Of a stretch of DNA of 64,000 nucleotides, positions 1 through 7,260 are shown one piece after another; positions within the stretch are counted from its first letter, which is position 1; the number at the start of each line of letters is the position of its first letter. A program made the translations under genes and the position numbers. The stretch is from NCBI RefSeq assembly GCF_004745825.1, contig NZ_SRLA01000004.1, positions 480,815-544,814 on the forward strand. The letters run 5' to 3'. The notes beneath the pieces were generated by a model. The model had not been told where the DNA came from and ran no database searches. It worked only from the letters and a program-made list of their open reading frames with translations. The stretch is from Hymenobacter fodinae (GTDB lineage: Bacteria > Bacteroidota > Bacteroidia > Cytophagales > Hymenobacteraceae).

Positions 1-489
1 GCCCCCGGCTGCTTTCAACGAAGCGGCCCCCGCTCCCAGGATAGGTACGGTTAACCCCAGGGTTAAGCCTTGCCCCACGGATTGCAAGCCAGCGGCTTTG
101 CTGGCTAGCGACTCAAAGCCGCTCGATGCCTTTACAGTGGCCGAACCCAAGTCGCCTGCTGCTTCTGCGGCTAATTTAGCCGAGGAAACAAAGCGCCCAT
201 TACTGTCGCGCAGACGACCAGCAGAGTCAACGGTTCGGTTTAACGCTTTATCGAAGTCGCTTAGCCCCCCATTTGCGGCCCGTTGCGCGGCAATACTAAC
301 CCCACCCATGCTGGCAGCCGCAGCGGCGGCGGCTTGCCCCATACCCTGCATGGCACCCTGTGTTACTGCGCCAGCCTTCACCGCATCCGCAGCGAATGAC
401 TGCACACTGTTAGCCCCCTTGGCTAAGCCGCGTTCTAAGCCGCTGGTATCGGCGCCTAACAGGATATTGAGTTCTTCGGTCGTAGCCAT
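1..489 (-). CDS. tail tape measure protein, N-terminal part (runs off the left edge)
   Basis: The first 163 codons of a gene that continues beyond the window. The protein begins MATTEELNILLGADTSGLER, a start typical of siphovirus tape measure proteins, and is rich in Ala, Gly and Ser with helical stretches (AAAAAAASMGG near residues 52-62). The position directly after the tail chaperone frames is the expected place for the tape measure gene, which sets tail length and serves in DNA injection. Its ATG overlaps the stop of the preceding frame by one base (TAATG), pointing to translational coupling. Confidence 0.85.
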   Translation of the reverse strand, partial: MATTEELNILLGADTSGLERGLAKGANSVQSFAADAVKAGAVTQGAMQGMGQAAAAAAASMGGVSIAAQRAANGGLSDFDKALNRTVDSAGRLRDSNGRFVSSAKLAAEAAGDLGSATVKASSGFESLASKAAGLQSVGQGLTLGLTVPILGAGAASLKAAGG

Positions 490-863
490 TAGTTCGGGCG
501 GTAGTAGTTACGGCTGGCCATGCGGGCCAGGAATTCAGTATCAGTTTCCTTGGGTTTTGCGGGAGCAGGGTCGGTCGAGAGGTCGAGTAGGCGCCGGCCT
601 TTCAACTCCTTCTTCAGGTCCACTCCCCAGAAAGCGGCCATCCACTCGCCATGCTGGCGGGTGCGCTCCCACTCTCTTGTCTGGCGAAGCTGATAGCCAC
701 GGGAGGCGCGCTCCAGATCGTTCCACGTAAAATCTGCCGCCCAGAATTGATCGGGCAACAAGCCAAGCTCGCCAAGGGCGTAGTCTAGCAAAGCGGCCCA
801 CGTCTGAGGTGGGCCGCTTTGGGTTACTTCGTCTTGGTCTTGTTGACTGGCTGCCCGGCGGCG
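489..863 (-). CDS. tail assembly chaperone, -1 frame extension (GT-like)
   Basis: This open frame lies between the tail chaperone ORF and the tape measure gene, the place of lambda T in the G/GT arrangement. It has no ATG near its beginning; the first possible initiator is a TTG at 789-791 inside the right arm of a hairpin. The frame stays open upstream through position 869, in the -1 frame of the preceding gene, and joins it at a GGGAAAC heptamer. The encoded segment reads ...PPQTWAALLDYALGELGLLP..., which resembles phage tail chaperones in which a Trp/Ala/Leu-rich segment precedes L.LLP..FW. I infer it is made mainly as a 247-residue frameshift fusion (123 residues in frame 0, 124 in frame -1). 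An independent product from the TTG cannot be excluded. Confidence 0.7.
   Translation of the reverse strand, partial: RRRAASQQDQDEVTQSGPPQTWAALLDYALGELGLLPDQFWAADFTWNDLERASRGYQLRQTREWERTRQHGEWMAAFWGVDLKKELKGRRLLDLSTDPAPAKPKETDTEFLARMASRNYYRPN
790..820 (-). other. 12-bp perfect hairpin between the tail chaperone frames
   Basis: AAAGCGGCCCAC (790-801) and its exact complement (809-820) enclose a 7-nt loop. On the minus strand the hairpin starts three bases after the stop codon of the upstream frame and covers the only near-cognate start of the downstream frame. It lies about 42 nt after the slippery heptamer, further than the usual 5-9 nt stimulator spacing, so it may hide the TTG or slow ribosomes. 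It has no following T run, so it is not a clear terminator. Confidence 0.7.
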
Positions 864-1231
864 TTTCCCGCAGGAGGGTCACCAGGGGCGGTTTGGTTGA
901 GGGCAGCTACTACGGCAAAGAACCGCTGCCACTCCGTAGCTGGCAATTCATCTACGGCAAACAGCCATTCGTCCTCCTCTACTTCGAACGCTACCTTATC
1001 TCGGCGGGCTCCTGCCTTTAATGATGACAGCAGCCAGTCACGCAGTAAGTCCTGGTCCTGGATAGCGCCGTTGCTATCAAAGAGCGTGGCCATTAAGCCG
1101 CGGTACTCCGCCAACTCAATGCCGCGCATCTCACACAGGATGCGGCCTTGCACGGTTGTCCCTACAGAAAATGGACGCTCAGCTTCTAGGATGGTGAGTT
1201 TACCATACCCCCGGATTGCCAGATCACTCAT
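824..1231 (-). CDS. tail assembly chaperone, frame 0 product (G-like)
   Basis: A 135-residue acidic protein beginning MSDLAIRGYGKLTILEAERP, placed between the tail tube and the tape measure genes. The sequence alone is not diagnostic, but position, size and the frameshift signal near its 3' end fit the G protein of the lambda-type tail chaperone pair. The last residues (GQPVNKTKTK) would be replaced in the shifted product. The chaperone pair is known to coat the tape measure during tail assembly. Confidence 0.7.
   Translation of the reverse strand: MSDLAIRGYGKLTILEAERPFSVGTTVQGRILCEMRGIELAEYRGLMATLFDSNGAIQDQDLLRDWLLSSLKAGARRDKVAFEVEEDEWLFAVDELPATEWQRFFAVVAALNQTAPGDPPAGNAAGQPVNKTKTK
863..869 (-). 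promoter_or_regulatory. -1 frameshift slippery heptamer GGGAAAC
   Basis: Read on the minus strand the gene has ...GCG GGA AAC GCC..., so the heptamer is aligned G GGA AAC with the zero frame (X XXY YYZ), the canonical geometry for tandem -1 slippage. Slippage gives GGG AAA CGC CGC..., which is open all the way to the stop at 489. The heptamer is 37 nt before the zero-frame stop (TAA, 824-826). Confidence 0.8.
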
Positions 1232-1236
1232 TAGAC

Positions 1237-1659
1237 TTAGGCGTTGGGAATCAAACCATACGGACCATTGCCCGTGAAGTCAGCCGACCAGGTGCACACA
1301 CCTGCTTCAGGCTTGCTGATGGCCAGGTTCGACAGGTAGGCTTTGCCACCATACCGCTCGCCCAGATCACCGCCGAGGGTAAAGTCAAAATCTAGCTCTG
1401 TGCCATCCACTAGGTAGCTCAGCAAGTCCTTATAGGAAATGTTAACTGCTTCTTCGGCCGTGGGGAACACCCGCACAATGGCGCCAATAGAACCCGACCA
1501 GCTACGCTCGCCAGGGCTACCTTGGGCCCATCCGCCCGAAGCAGAGCAGGTGGCGGGGTCAATGGTACGGGATACAGTTACGTCCATTGACTGGGCGCAA
1601 CCCACGACAACGTCGTTTAGGGAGGTTACCACATCCGTGGCGTTGATGATAGAGGCCAT
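1237..1659 (-). CDS. major tail (tube) protein
   Basis: A 140-residue protein (MASIINATDVVTSLNDVVVG...). It has the composition of phage tail tube proteins of the TP901-1 / phage_tail_2 kind: an N-terminal arm, a conserved-looking W..GSPGERSWSGSIG segment, then alternating beta strands ending in a W(S)ADF.GNG segment typical of the tube fold. It is followed after 5 nt by the tail chaperone and preceded by the tail completion gene, the standard order. It would polymerise into the tail tube. Confidence 0.75.
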   Translation of the reverse strand: MASIINATDVVTSLNDVVVGCAQSMDVTVSRTIDPATCSASGGWAQGSPGERSWSGSIGAIVRVFPTAEEAVNISYKDLLSYLVDGTELDFDFTLGGDLGERYGGKAYLSNLAISKPEAGVCTWSADFTGNGPYGLIPNA

Positions 1660-1671
1660 GAGGCGAAGTGA

Positions 1672-2163
1672 TTAAGAGTGAAATTCTAGGGTAGTGCGCA
1701 GGCGGTAGTAGCGGTGTACATCCACGGTTTCCTTCGCTGTGTCGTCGGTGACGGTACTGGCTTGGGAGAGGAATACCGGGCTCATCTGCCAGCCTTGCGT
1801 AAGCGGAAGGCGCTGACCTCCTAAACGCTGCACGAGTTCCGCCCCGAGCTGCAGGGCGGGTAGTTCATTTACCTGTCCGCTGACAGCGAAACTGCTGACG
1901 ATATCTACTAGTAGGGTGCAGTCCCACCGTTCACAGCCAGGCAGCCATGGCAAAGGGGTAGCAACCCACTGACTTAGCAGGATGTAGGTTGTTCCACTAG
2001 CCCCCTGCACAAACACTGGGGCCGCAGTACCACCTCCCCCACTGAGATAACCCGGCCCCACGTACCCCACGCTTACATACCCACTTCCATCCCCAGCCAC
2101 CAAAGGAGGTGCGGTAAGGGCGGTGTAGATCGCAGTTTGTAAGGGTATCTGAGGGTCGTGCAC
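1672..2163 (-). CDS. tail completion / head-tail joining protein (DUF3168-like)
   Basis: A 163-residue protein with a helical start (MHDPQIPLQTAIYTALTAPP) and beta strands containing CTLLVDIVSSF and a late RYYRLRTTLEF strand, as in the gp17/DUF3168 tail terminator proteins. Residues 22-47 hold an unusual Gly/Tyr-rich loop (GYVSVGYVGPGYLSGGGG). It starts with GTG at 2161-2163, overlapping the previous stop by one base (TAGTG). Confidence 0.55.
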   Translation of the reverse strand: MHDPQIPLQTAIYTALTAPPLVAGDGSGYVSVGYVGPGYLSGGGGTAAPVFVQGASGTTYILLSQWVATPLPWLPGCERWDCTLLVDIVSSFAVSGQVNELPALQLGAELVQRLGGQRLPLTQGWQMSPVFLSQASTVTDDTAKETVDVHRYYRLRTTLEFHS

Positions 2164-2372
2164 TAGCAGAAGCGTTTAGCGCGGTAAGAGTCGACGGTGA
2201 GCACACCACGAAGGGCGGGGCCATCCATCGTAAGGGAGACTGGCTTGATCTCGCCATGCACCTCAAGTGGCTTCTCTTTGCGGAGCAGGCAAGAAGCGAG
2301 CAAGTGCCCGATTCCTAACCCCGTCAGCAGGCAGCCTAGGCAAAGCGAGAAAATGGCGTAGTCCTGAGTCAT
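2163..2372 (-). CDS. small phage membrane protein
   Basis: 69 residues with one hydrophobic segment (about residues 6-30, FSLCLGCLLTGLGIGHLLASCLL) followed by a charged stretch, so the rest probably lies in the cytoplasm. It sits between two structural genes and overlaps both by 1-4 nt. No family recognised; a small cassette gene inside the tail operon. Confidence 0.5.
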   Translation of the reverse strand: MTQDYAIFSLCLGCLLTGLGIGHLLASCLLRKEKPLEVHGEIKPVSLTMDGPALRGVLTVDSYRAKRFC

Positions 2373-2725
2373 AGCAGCTTGAAGCGGATAGCCTCTTTGA
2401 GTTTTTCAATAAAGCGCGGGCGGTTCAGCTCGAAAGCTCGAAACAGGAACCCCGTGCCAGGCCGGCCGCGGGCGCCGAGTTCCACCCAAATGGCGTACTC
2501 GACATCACTGCCCACCGTGCGCTGCAGGGGGCCCGGTTTGTCCGCGTGAATAGAGGCCCGGAGGCGTCCGGTATCCACGGGGGTTAGCTCTTTGGCTGTA
2601 GATTCAACTAACAGAGCCGTTTCATCAAGCACCGTTTCTACCCGAGCTTTCGCCCCGAAGCGAAGAGCATTGAGCTTATCAATCAGACTGGCGGCCTGTC
2701 CGTTGTTAATCTTTATCGACACCAT
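2369..2725 (-). CDS. HK97 gp10-like head-tail joining protein
   Basis: About 118 residues from MVSIKINNGQ. It shows the HK97-gp10 family pattern: a helix of the type LDETALLVESTAKELTPVDTGRLRASI, then YAIWVELGARGRPGTGFLFRAFE, where VDTGRLR.SI and the Y..VE.G..GRP.TGFL segment are the family hallmarks. An in-frame start six codons upstream is possible, but the ATG at 2725 gives a normal 20-nt overlap with the preceding gene and the usual length. It acts at the head-tail interface. Confidence 0.85.
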   Translation of the reverse strand: MVSIKINNGQAASLIDKLNALRFGAKARVETVLDETALLVESTAKELTPVDTGRLRASIHADKPGPLQRTVGSDVEYAIWVELGARGRPGTGFLFRAFELNRPRFIEKLKEAIRFKLL

Positions 2726-3038
2726 AGAGCACAGCGTGGTCACGCTCCAGCGTGGGTTGCACGAAGGTTAAGGCCATGCTGCGACCCTTCCAGACCAGCC
2801 GTTGCAGGCGGCTGACATCCGGGCCGGGGTTCTGACGCACCACAATGCGGTACACCGTACCCCCTTGCTCCAGACCTAGCCGCAAGGCCTCCGTTCCCCG
2901 CAGGGCTTGCACGTTGGCGTACACGGACTCCTCTTTTTCAGGGCCAGTAGCCGTTGCGCCAAAGGGCCCTTGCGTCGAAGGGCCCGGCGTGTAGAGCGTT
3001 ACCCGCTCGGTCAATTCACCAGCTGCAATGCGTCCCAT
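2706..3038 (-). CDS. phage head-tail adaptor (SPP1 gp16 / Phage_H_T_join family)
   Basis: 110 residues, MGRIAAGELTERVTLYTPGP..., with the family pattern: G.L..RV.LY.P......G, a strand with VYANVQALRGTEAL, then T.Y.IVVR......... .LVWKGR...L.F.QP. The lone stopper family member is expected between the gp6-like connector and the gp10-like protein, as here. Confidence 0.85.
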   Translation of the reverse strand: MGRIAAGELTERVTLYTPGPSTQGPFGATATGPEKEESVYANVQALRGTEALRLGLEQGGTVYRIVVRQNPGPDVSRLQRLVWKGRSMALTFVQPTLERDHAVLYGVDKD

Positions 3039-3039
3039 A

Positions 3040-3627
3040 TCAGACTAGAATAGGGCGTATATCCAGCGGGGCCAACTTCTGGCGGTAGCTCACCGGTAGC
3101 TCACGAGAAGCTATGCCAGCGGAAGAAGAGGTTTCCCGGTTACGGTACCACTCCCCCGTTAGCTCAAGAATGGCAATCTTCGCCAGGGCGGGGCACTGGG
3201 TAGCCAAGGAATCATCCAGCGTGACCGTAACCGTGTAAGTTTGCGTAGCCGCTTCCCCCACGGATAGCTCCCGGTTGATGGTAGCTCCCTTGCGGTACTC
3301 CTCCCAGTTGAAGCCTTTCAGGTCGTCTAGACTCTGGAAGAACCCACGAACGGTCGTAGCCGTGGCGCCCGCAGGCAACGCGTACGGCTCCCGTAGTTCG
3401 TAGGTCAGTTCCAGCGTGCGACCACCCGCGAAGTAGCGCCCGGTTCCACCCTCACAGGCTTCGCGGGCGCTACTCAGCAGCAGCTGCAGGTACTCCACTT
3501 CTGCTTTGGCCGTATCATCCGTGCTGGTCAGCAAGGATTGCTCTAACCGCAAGTGATTCAGCACGACGCTCATCGAAACGGGCTCCGTGATGGGGTCAGT
3601 AGTGGATAGAACAACGGCGGTGGGCAT
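3040..3627 (-). CDS. head-tail connector protein (gp6-like)
   Basis: 195 residues. The N-terminal half has PITEPVSMSVVLNHLRLE... and a helix LQLLLSSAREACEGGTGRYFAGGRTLELTYE, the pattern of gp6-like/phiE125 gp8 connector proteins (helix, then an E..TGR.....TLEL strand). The C-terminal half contains ALAKIAILELTGEWYRNRE, a second family hallmark. It would add to the portal ring to form the neck. Confidence 0.8.
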   Translation of the reverse strand: MPTAVVLSTTDPITEPVSMSVVLNHLRLEQSLLTSTDDTAKAEVEYLQLLLSSAREACEGGTGRYFAGGRTLELTYELREPYALPAGATATTVRGFFQSLDDLKGFNWEEYRKGATINRELSVGEAATQTYTVTVTLDDSLATQCPALAKIAILELTGEWYRNRETSSSAGIASRELPVSYRQKLAPLDIRPILV

Positions 3628-3633
3628 GGGGGC

Positions 3634-3975
3634 TTACTCGGTGTCGGTTGGGGAATCGGACTTGGTTTCGCGGCCTTCGCCAGGCTTGGGCTTCTTCTTG
3701 CCCTTTACCGTTTCGGTCGTAACTGGCTCAGCGTTGAGAGCATCCGCCGCAGCTTGCAGAGAAGCGGCTAGGGCTTCACCCGTTACCACAGTGGCTCCGA
3801 TAGCGTCGGCGGCTTGCTCCAAGGAAGACTTAGGAGATGACTGGTCAGACGACTCAATCACAAGACCTTGCTCAATGAGTTCGTGGGCGCGGTGAGCCGA
3901 AACGGATTTCGTTTCACCGGCCCGCCACATCCCCTCGTTACCATGAAAGGATGTGGCGGCGGTTACGCGTACCAT
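3634..3975 (-). CDS. small structural-operon protein, unknown
   Basis: 113 residues. Residues 1-40 (MVRVTAATSFHGNEGMWRAGETKSVSAHRAHELIEQGLV) look like the short beta domain often found just after the capsid gene (V.VTA...F.G....W..GE..S.....A..LI..G.A). The rest is low-complexity, Ser/Ala then Lys/Pro/Glu rich and probably disordered. It could be a head decoration or connector accessory protein; function not known. Confidence 0.5.
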   Translation of the reverse strand: MVRVTAATSFHGNEGMWRAGETKSVSAHRAHELIEQGLVIESSDQSSPKSSLEQAADAIGATVVTGEALAASLQAAADALNAEPVTTETVKGKKKPKPGEGRETKSDSPTDTE

Positions 3976-3977
3976 CG

Positions 3978-5201
3978 TTAGGCGACAGCGTTAGCAGCGG
4001 CAATAGCCGTGTCGAAGGTGCCTTTCACGAAGGAAGCGGGGCGGTACACCGCTTGCATCAGGCGCTCTTCCAACACGACCGTTACCAAGTTTTTGATAGC
4101 GTCGTCTTCGTTCTGGTCGAAGATGCGGATAGTCAGACCCTCGCGCTCGTACACCTGTGCACCACGGTCAAATGCACCCACGAGGAATTCACCTTCGTTC
4201 ATGGCATCTACTTCCACGATCTGCACGCGGCCAACATTGGGCAGGGTGCCCGTCAGGACGGTGGGGAGCAGGTAACGACCCTCGGCGTCCTTGGTCAGTT
4301 CCAGGGCAGCCACATCGTCGGGGTTCATTAGGATAGCCGTAGCGCGGAACTTAGCGCGGCGCACCTGAGCAACGGCCATGCGCAGAATATCAATGCGCTG
4401 AGGAGCGTCTACTTTGATGCCACTGGCGTCGAACGCAGTGGCAATCGGGTAGATACCCTGCAGGTGAGTAGAGGTGTTGTCGCCGTACAGCAACTCAGCA
4501 TCTTCTACATCCTTGATGGCTTCAGCTGCTTGGGCCTGCATGTACGACACGAAGGCAGGAGCGTCGGCTACCAACTCCGTGGAGAGCTTGAAGTACACGG
4601 GGATTTTCTTCACCGTGCCGATTACCTCCTCGAAGGTGAACGACATCTGTGGCTTCTTCACGCCTTCTGCCGTTACAGCAGGGTCACCTTCCTGGCCGAT
4701 AGCACGGGGGTAGGTCAGCGTGTTGCTGGAAAGGTTGCCAGCGGCAATCAGGTCGCGTACGTGCTGGAAGGCGTTTTCACGGCCTACCAGAGCACCCGTA
4801 GCGGTCGGGATGATACGGCCAGGCAGCGTAGCACCCGTGAGCATCGTCACAGCAGCTTTAGCCGACAGGTTGAACTCCACAGCCTTGCCACGCTCACGAC
4901 CTTTTACCTTGTCGATCTGCTCGGTGTACTCTTCCAGAAAGGACTTGCCTTCGAGCTCCGAACCACCAGAGAGCTTGGCGCGCTTAGCAGCGGTAGCCAT
5001 CTCGTCAATGCGGTCGTTGATTTCTTTGGCCTGCTTTTCAGCGTTTGCCTTGATCTCTTCAACTGCCTTCTGGGTGTCTTCTGCTGTAGCTTTAACATCG
5101 GTGGTGGCCGCCTCTACAGCTTGCTTTACAGCCAGATCAATAGAGGTTTTTACCTCAGCTTTCAGGCGGTCAGCCGCCTCTTTCAATTCTTTTTCGTCCA
5201 T
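3978..5201 (-). CDS. major capsid protein, HK97 family
   Basis: 407 residues. Residues 1-80 are a charged helical coiled-coil (delta/scaffold domain) that the adjacent protease is expected to remove; SGGSELEGKSFLEEY follows near residues 78-92. The capsid body shows family features: AVTAEGVKKPQMSFTFEEV near residue 176, the KKIPVYFKLSTELV spine helix, DAELLYGD with the following ...LQGI, then the ILMNPDDVAALEL... segment and the C-terminal V.LEERL...V.RP.AFVKG-like strand. It forms the icosahedral shell. It starts 15 nt after the protease stop. Confidence 0.95.
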   Translation of the reverse strand: MDEKELKEAADRLKAEVKTSIDLAVKQAVEAATTDVKATAEDTQKAVEEIKANAEKQAKEINDRIDEMATAAKRAKLSGGSELEGKSFLEEYTEQIDKVKGRERGKAVEFNLSAKAAVTMLTGATLPGRIIPTATGALVGRENAFQHVRDLIAAGNLSSNTLTYPRAIGQEGDPAVTAEGVKKPQMSFTFEEVIGTVKKIPVYFKLSTELVADAPAFVSYMQAQAAEAIKDVEDAELLYGDNTSTHLQGIYPIATAFDASGIKVDAPQRIDILRMAVAQVRRAKFRATAILMNPDDVAALELTKDAEGRYLLPTVLTGTLPNVGRVQIVEVDAMNEGEFLVGAFDRGAQVYEREGLTIRIFDQNEDDAIKNLVTVVLEERLMQAVYRPASFVKGTFDTAIAAANAVA

Positions 5202-5216
5202 GACGAGCGGGAGTGA

Positions 5217-5933
5217 TTAAATGAGTTGGAAAAAGGTTGAGAGTGCCTTCTCGCCGCTCGGCTCCGTAGGCTCCGAAGTGGCATCGGCCGGCTTCGGGGT
5301 GGCGCTAGGGAGTGAAATCAGTCCTTTGTAGGCGGTTTCTAAGGCATCTAGCTCATCAGCGAGTTGATGCCCCAGTGTATCGGAAATATGCCCGTGTCGC
5401 AGGGCATGGGTTAGCTTGGTTTTGCGGTCGGTCACGCGGGCAAAGCCTGCTTCCCGACTCTTGATTCCGACTAGTGGAGTCTCCGCATTGGCGCCCCAGG
5501 TCACAGAGGATACCTCCCACAGCTTTAGCTCGGTGAGGCGGCGCACGTAGTTGTCGGGGTCGGTGTTGTCGCCCTCCCACTTGATAGTCTGGAACCCTAC
5601 CGAGTGCTCGAACAGGTCCAGCTCATACAGGGCTAGGGCATCGTTACCTTCCTGCGTATCCGCAATGATGGAAGTGCACAGCAGGCCTTTGGCGTCCTCC
5701 TTTAGTTCGGTGAACTTGCCAATGATGGCGCGGGTGTTGTGCTGCAGCAGGTGTTTAATACGGGGCTGGCGACTGCCCGGCCCGTTCTCCAAGATGGTCT
5801 TGGTGTAGGCACCCGGCATGATGATGTCGCCATCACTATCCTCGTTGCCAAAAGCAGAGCCGTAGAACTGCACGGTGCGACCGGTGGCGTCTATGTCCTT
5901 AATGCCGGCGTAGGGGCGGGAGAGCTGTTGCAT
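5217..5933 (-). CDS. prohead protease, HK97 family (S63-like)
   Basis: 238 residues. Shows the prohead protease core: V.FYGSAFGNEDSDGDIIMPGAYTKT, then IKHLLQHN with the likely catalytic His, and FEHSVGF, whose H-S pair is the family catalytic signature (residues about 109-114). The segment LTELKLWEVSSVTWGANAETP follows. The tail from residue 180 is variable. The enzyme cleaves the delta domain of the capsid during maturation. It is the first gene after the second late promoter; its ATG lies 8 nt after the -7-like box, so the message may be almost leaderless. Confidence 0.9.
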   Translation of the reverse strand: MQQLSRPYAGIKDIDATGRTVQFYGSAFGNEDSDGDIIMPGAYTKTILENGPGSRQPRIKHLLQHNTRAIIGKFTELKEDAKGLLCTSIIADTQEGNDALALYELDLFEHSVGFQTIKWEGDNTDPDNYVRRLTELKLWEVSSVTWGANAETPLVGIKSREAGFARVTDRKTKLTHALRHGHISDTLGHQLADELDALETAYKGLISLPSATPKPADATSEPTEPSGEKALSTFFQLI

Positions 5934-5940
5934 ATGCTAG

Positions 5941-6004
5941 CAAACCTACCCCGTGGGCACCCCTGGCGTGGTACGGGTGCGCCCCAACTTGTCGAATACC
6001 TCGC
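5941..6004 (-). promoter_or_regulatory. putative phage late promoter 2
   Basis: On the minus strand a 19-nt element GCGAGGTATTCGACAAGTT (6004-5986) is followed by 33 nt and then GGGGTAGGTTTG, whose TAGGTTTG (5948-5941) matches the Bacteroidota -7 box TAnnTTTG. The same element with the same spacing occurs upstream of terminase (16180-16117). There is no TTTG -33 box, so an activator bound at the 19-nt element is likely. Confidence 0.7.
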
Positions 6005-6024
6005 TATAGGGGAATAGTAGGGCA

Positions 6025-6058
6025 TAAAAAAGCCCCAGCCTCGAAAGAGACTAGGGCT
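6025..6058 (-). terminator. intrinsic terminator ending the terminase-portal unit
   Basis: On the minus strand a 12-bp stem (6058-6047 with 6042-6031, two G-T pairs) closes a TTTC loop and is followed by T6. It separates the first late unit from the second late promoter, which starts 21 nt further on. Confidence 0.8.
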
Positions 6059-6079
6059 GTTAAGGGGGCTGCAATAAGC

Positions 6080-6346
6080 CTATTGAGCAAACTTCTTGAT
6101 TCTAGGCTTAGTGAGCTTAAGGGGTTGTACCTCCTTTTCTAAAACGTACACCACATGTATTGTTCCATTGCGGGAGCCTACATACCCTTCATCGTACACA
6201 TCTGGTATAACTGACTGGCTTGTATGGACAATCTTGAAACCAGCAGCTATGGCTGCCTGAAGCGCTCCATTAATTTGAAGCTCATGGTTGCTGTTTTGCC
6301 CTGCGTGATAAGCCTGCAGTACGATCTTTTGCTCTACTTCTGCCAT
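6080..6346 (-). CDS. hypothetical phage protein
   Basis: 88 residues (MAEVEQKIVLQAYHAGQNSN...), an alpha/beta-looking small protein with strands around IHVVYVLEKEV. Last gene before the terminator of the first late unit. No family recognised. Confidence 0.5.
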   Translation of the reverse strand: MAEVEQKIVLQAYHAGQNSNHELQINGALQAAIAAGFKIVHTSQSVIPDVYDEGYVGSRNGTIHVVYVLEKEVQPLKLTKPRIKKFAQ

Positions 6347-6421
6347 TGTATAATGATTGATTAATGAATCATCAAGCTATCAATATTCCTACTATTCCAC
6401 TATAAGCAACTTAATGAAGCA

Positions 6422-6652
6422 CTAACCTACAGCGTATTCTTCCACAGCGGTATACTCGTCCTGGTCTTCGCTAATGGGTGTTAACTCCACGTCTTCAGGT
6501 GGGGTTACCCCGTAGCTTTGCAGCACATCCCGCAGCATAGTAATGCGTGCACTGGGTACTTCGAACAGTTGCCGTGTCATCTTGAAGCTGACGAGGTGCA
6601 GATGTCCGGTAGTGTCGCGAATAGGAAGGTTGATCTTGAGGAGAGCAGGCAT
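6422..6652 (-). CDS. hypothetical phage protein
   Basis: 76 residues from MPALLKINLPIRDTTG; a longer ORF begins further upstream but would overlap the previous gene, whose stop lies 2 nt before this ATG. The C-terminus is acidic. No family recognised. Confidence 0.55.
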   Translation of the reverse strand: MPALLKINLPIRDTTGHLHLVSFKMTRQLFEVPSARITMLRDVLQSYGVTPPEDVELTPISEDQDEYTAVEEYAVG

Positions 6653-6654
6653 TG

Positions 6655-6861
6655 TTAGTTGGCGCTTAGGCCGGTTAAGGTAATGCGGAAAGACATGATG
6701 TGGGCGGTTTTCTGTAGCCATGCTGTCTGATCCAAGGCGAAGGACGTAAGCACGCAGCCATAGCGCTTCCGAATAGCAAAGATCAGCGTCTTGTCATTGG
6801 GTGGGCAGGAGCGCTGCACCTCCAACATGTCCATCTCGGCTAGTAGGTATAGGTGCTGCAT
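6655..6861 (-). CDS. hypothetical phage protein
   Basis: 68 residues (MQHLYLLAEMDMLEVQRSCP...). Its ATG overlaps the stop of the upstream 53-residue gene (TAATG). Both proteins end in LSAN and their last codons plus stops are nearly the same DNA (AGCGCCAACTAA), suggesting duplication of the gene junction. Confidence 0.5.
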   Translation of the reverse strand: MQHLYLLAEMDMLEVQRSCPPNDKTLIFAIRKRYGCVLTSFALDQTAWLQKTAHIMSFRITLTGLSAN

Positions 6862-7022
6862 TAGTTGGCGCTAAGTCGTATGAGGTTGAACCGGACTAAA
6901 ATAGTGCCATCGGGTAAGTCATATACGGCTTCCGCCCCGACGAACTGCGCTACCCACGAACCAGGCGGCTGTCGTTCAAGAAAGGTAATGAGTGAGAGAG
7001 GGTAGCGGTATAGGTTAGGCAT
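6861..7022 (-). CDS. very small phage protein (53 aa)
   Basis: An ATG (7020-7022) opens a 53-residue frame, MPNLYRYPLSLITFLERQPP..., ending ...IRLSAN. Both ends overlap neighbours by one base in TAATG junctions, which supports translation. Hydrophobic/aromatic rich; function unknown. Confidence 0.55.
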   Translation of the reverse strand: MPNLYRYPLSLITFLERQPPGSWVAQFVGAEAVYDLPDGTILVRFNLIRLSAN

Positions 7023-7249
7023 TACACAGGATACTTTCTACTGTATGCCTCCCATCGTTTATCCCACGCCGCAACTTCTTCCGCTGATGCCCCAGGCTTT
7101 GGGGGTGGCGGGGGAAACTCTGTGATGCGTTTTCTCATGTACTCCATGTGTGCGTTCTTATCCCTCAAGGATGCGGTGAGCATCAGCATAAGGGCCGCAA
7201 ACAGGGAACCACTCGCTATAACAAACAGGATAAGTTCAGGCGTTGACAT
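7022..7249 (-). CDS. small membrane protein with proline-rich tail
   Basis: 75 residues from MSTPELILFVIASG. One transmembrane segment (residues about 5-28), then a basic RDKNAHMEYMRKR patch and FPPPPPKPG. Starts 11 nt after the head morphogenesis gene. It could be a holin-like or moron-type membrane peptide, but nothing proves that. Confidence 0.5.
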   Translation of the reverse strand: MSTPELILFVIASGSLFAALMLMLTASLRDKNAHMEYMRKRITEFPPPPPKPGASAEEVAAWDKRWEAYSRKYPV

Positions 7250-7260
7250 AGGGCGTGTGG

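Noticed and set aside
98..730. Long plus-strand ORF of 210 codons
   Set aside because: Shadow of the tape measure and tail chaperone genes; composition is low-complexity and not protein-like.
789..791. TTG as the real start of the downstream tail chaperone frame
   Set aside because: It lies inside a perfect hairpin and the frame continues upstream with family-like sequence; kept only as an alternative.
541..882. Minus-strand ORF of 113 codons in a third frame over the chaperone junction
   Set aside because: It overlaps both chaperone frames and its translation is Arg/Pro-rich; the -1 frame, not this one, continues to a sensible protein.
4464..5216. 250-codon plus-strand ORF
   Set aside because: Shadow of the major capsid gene.
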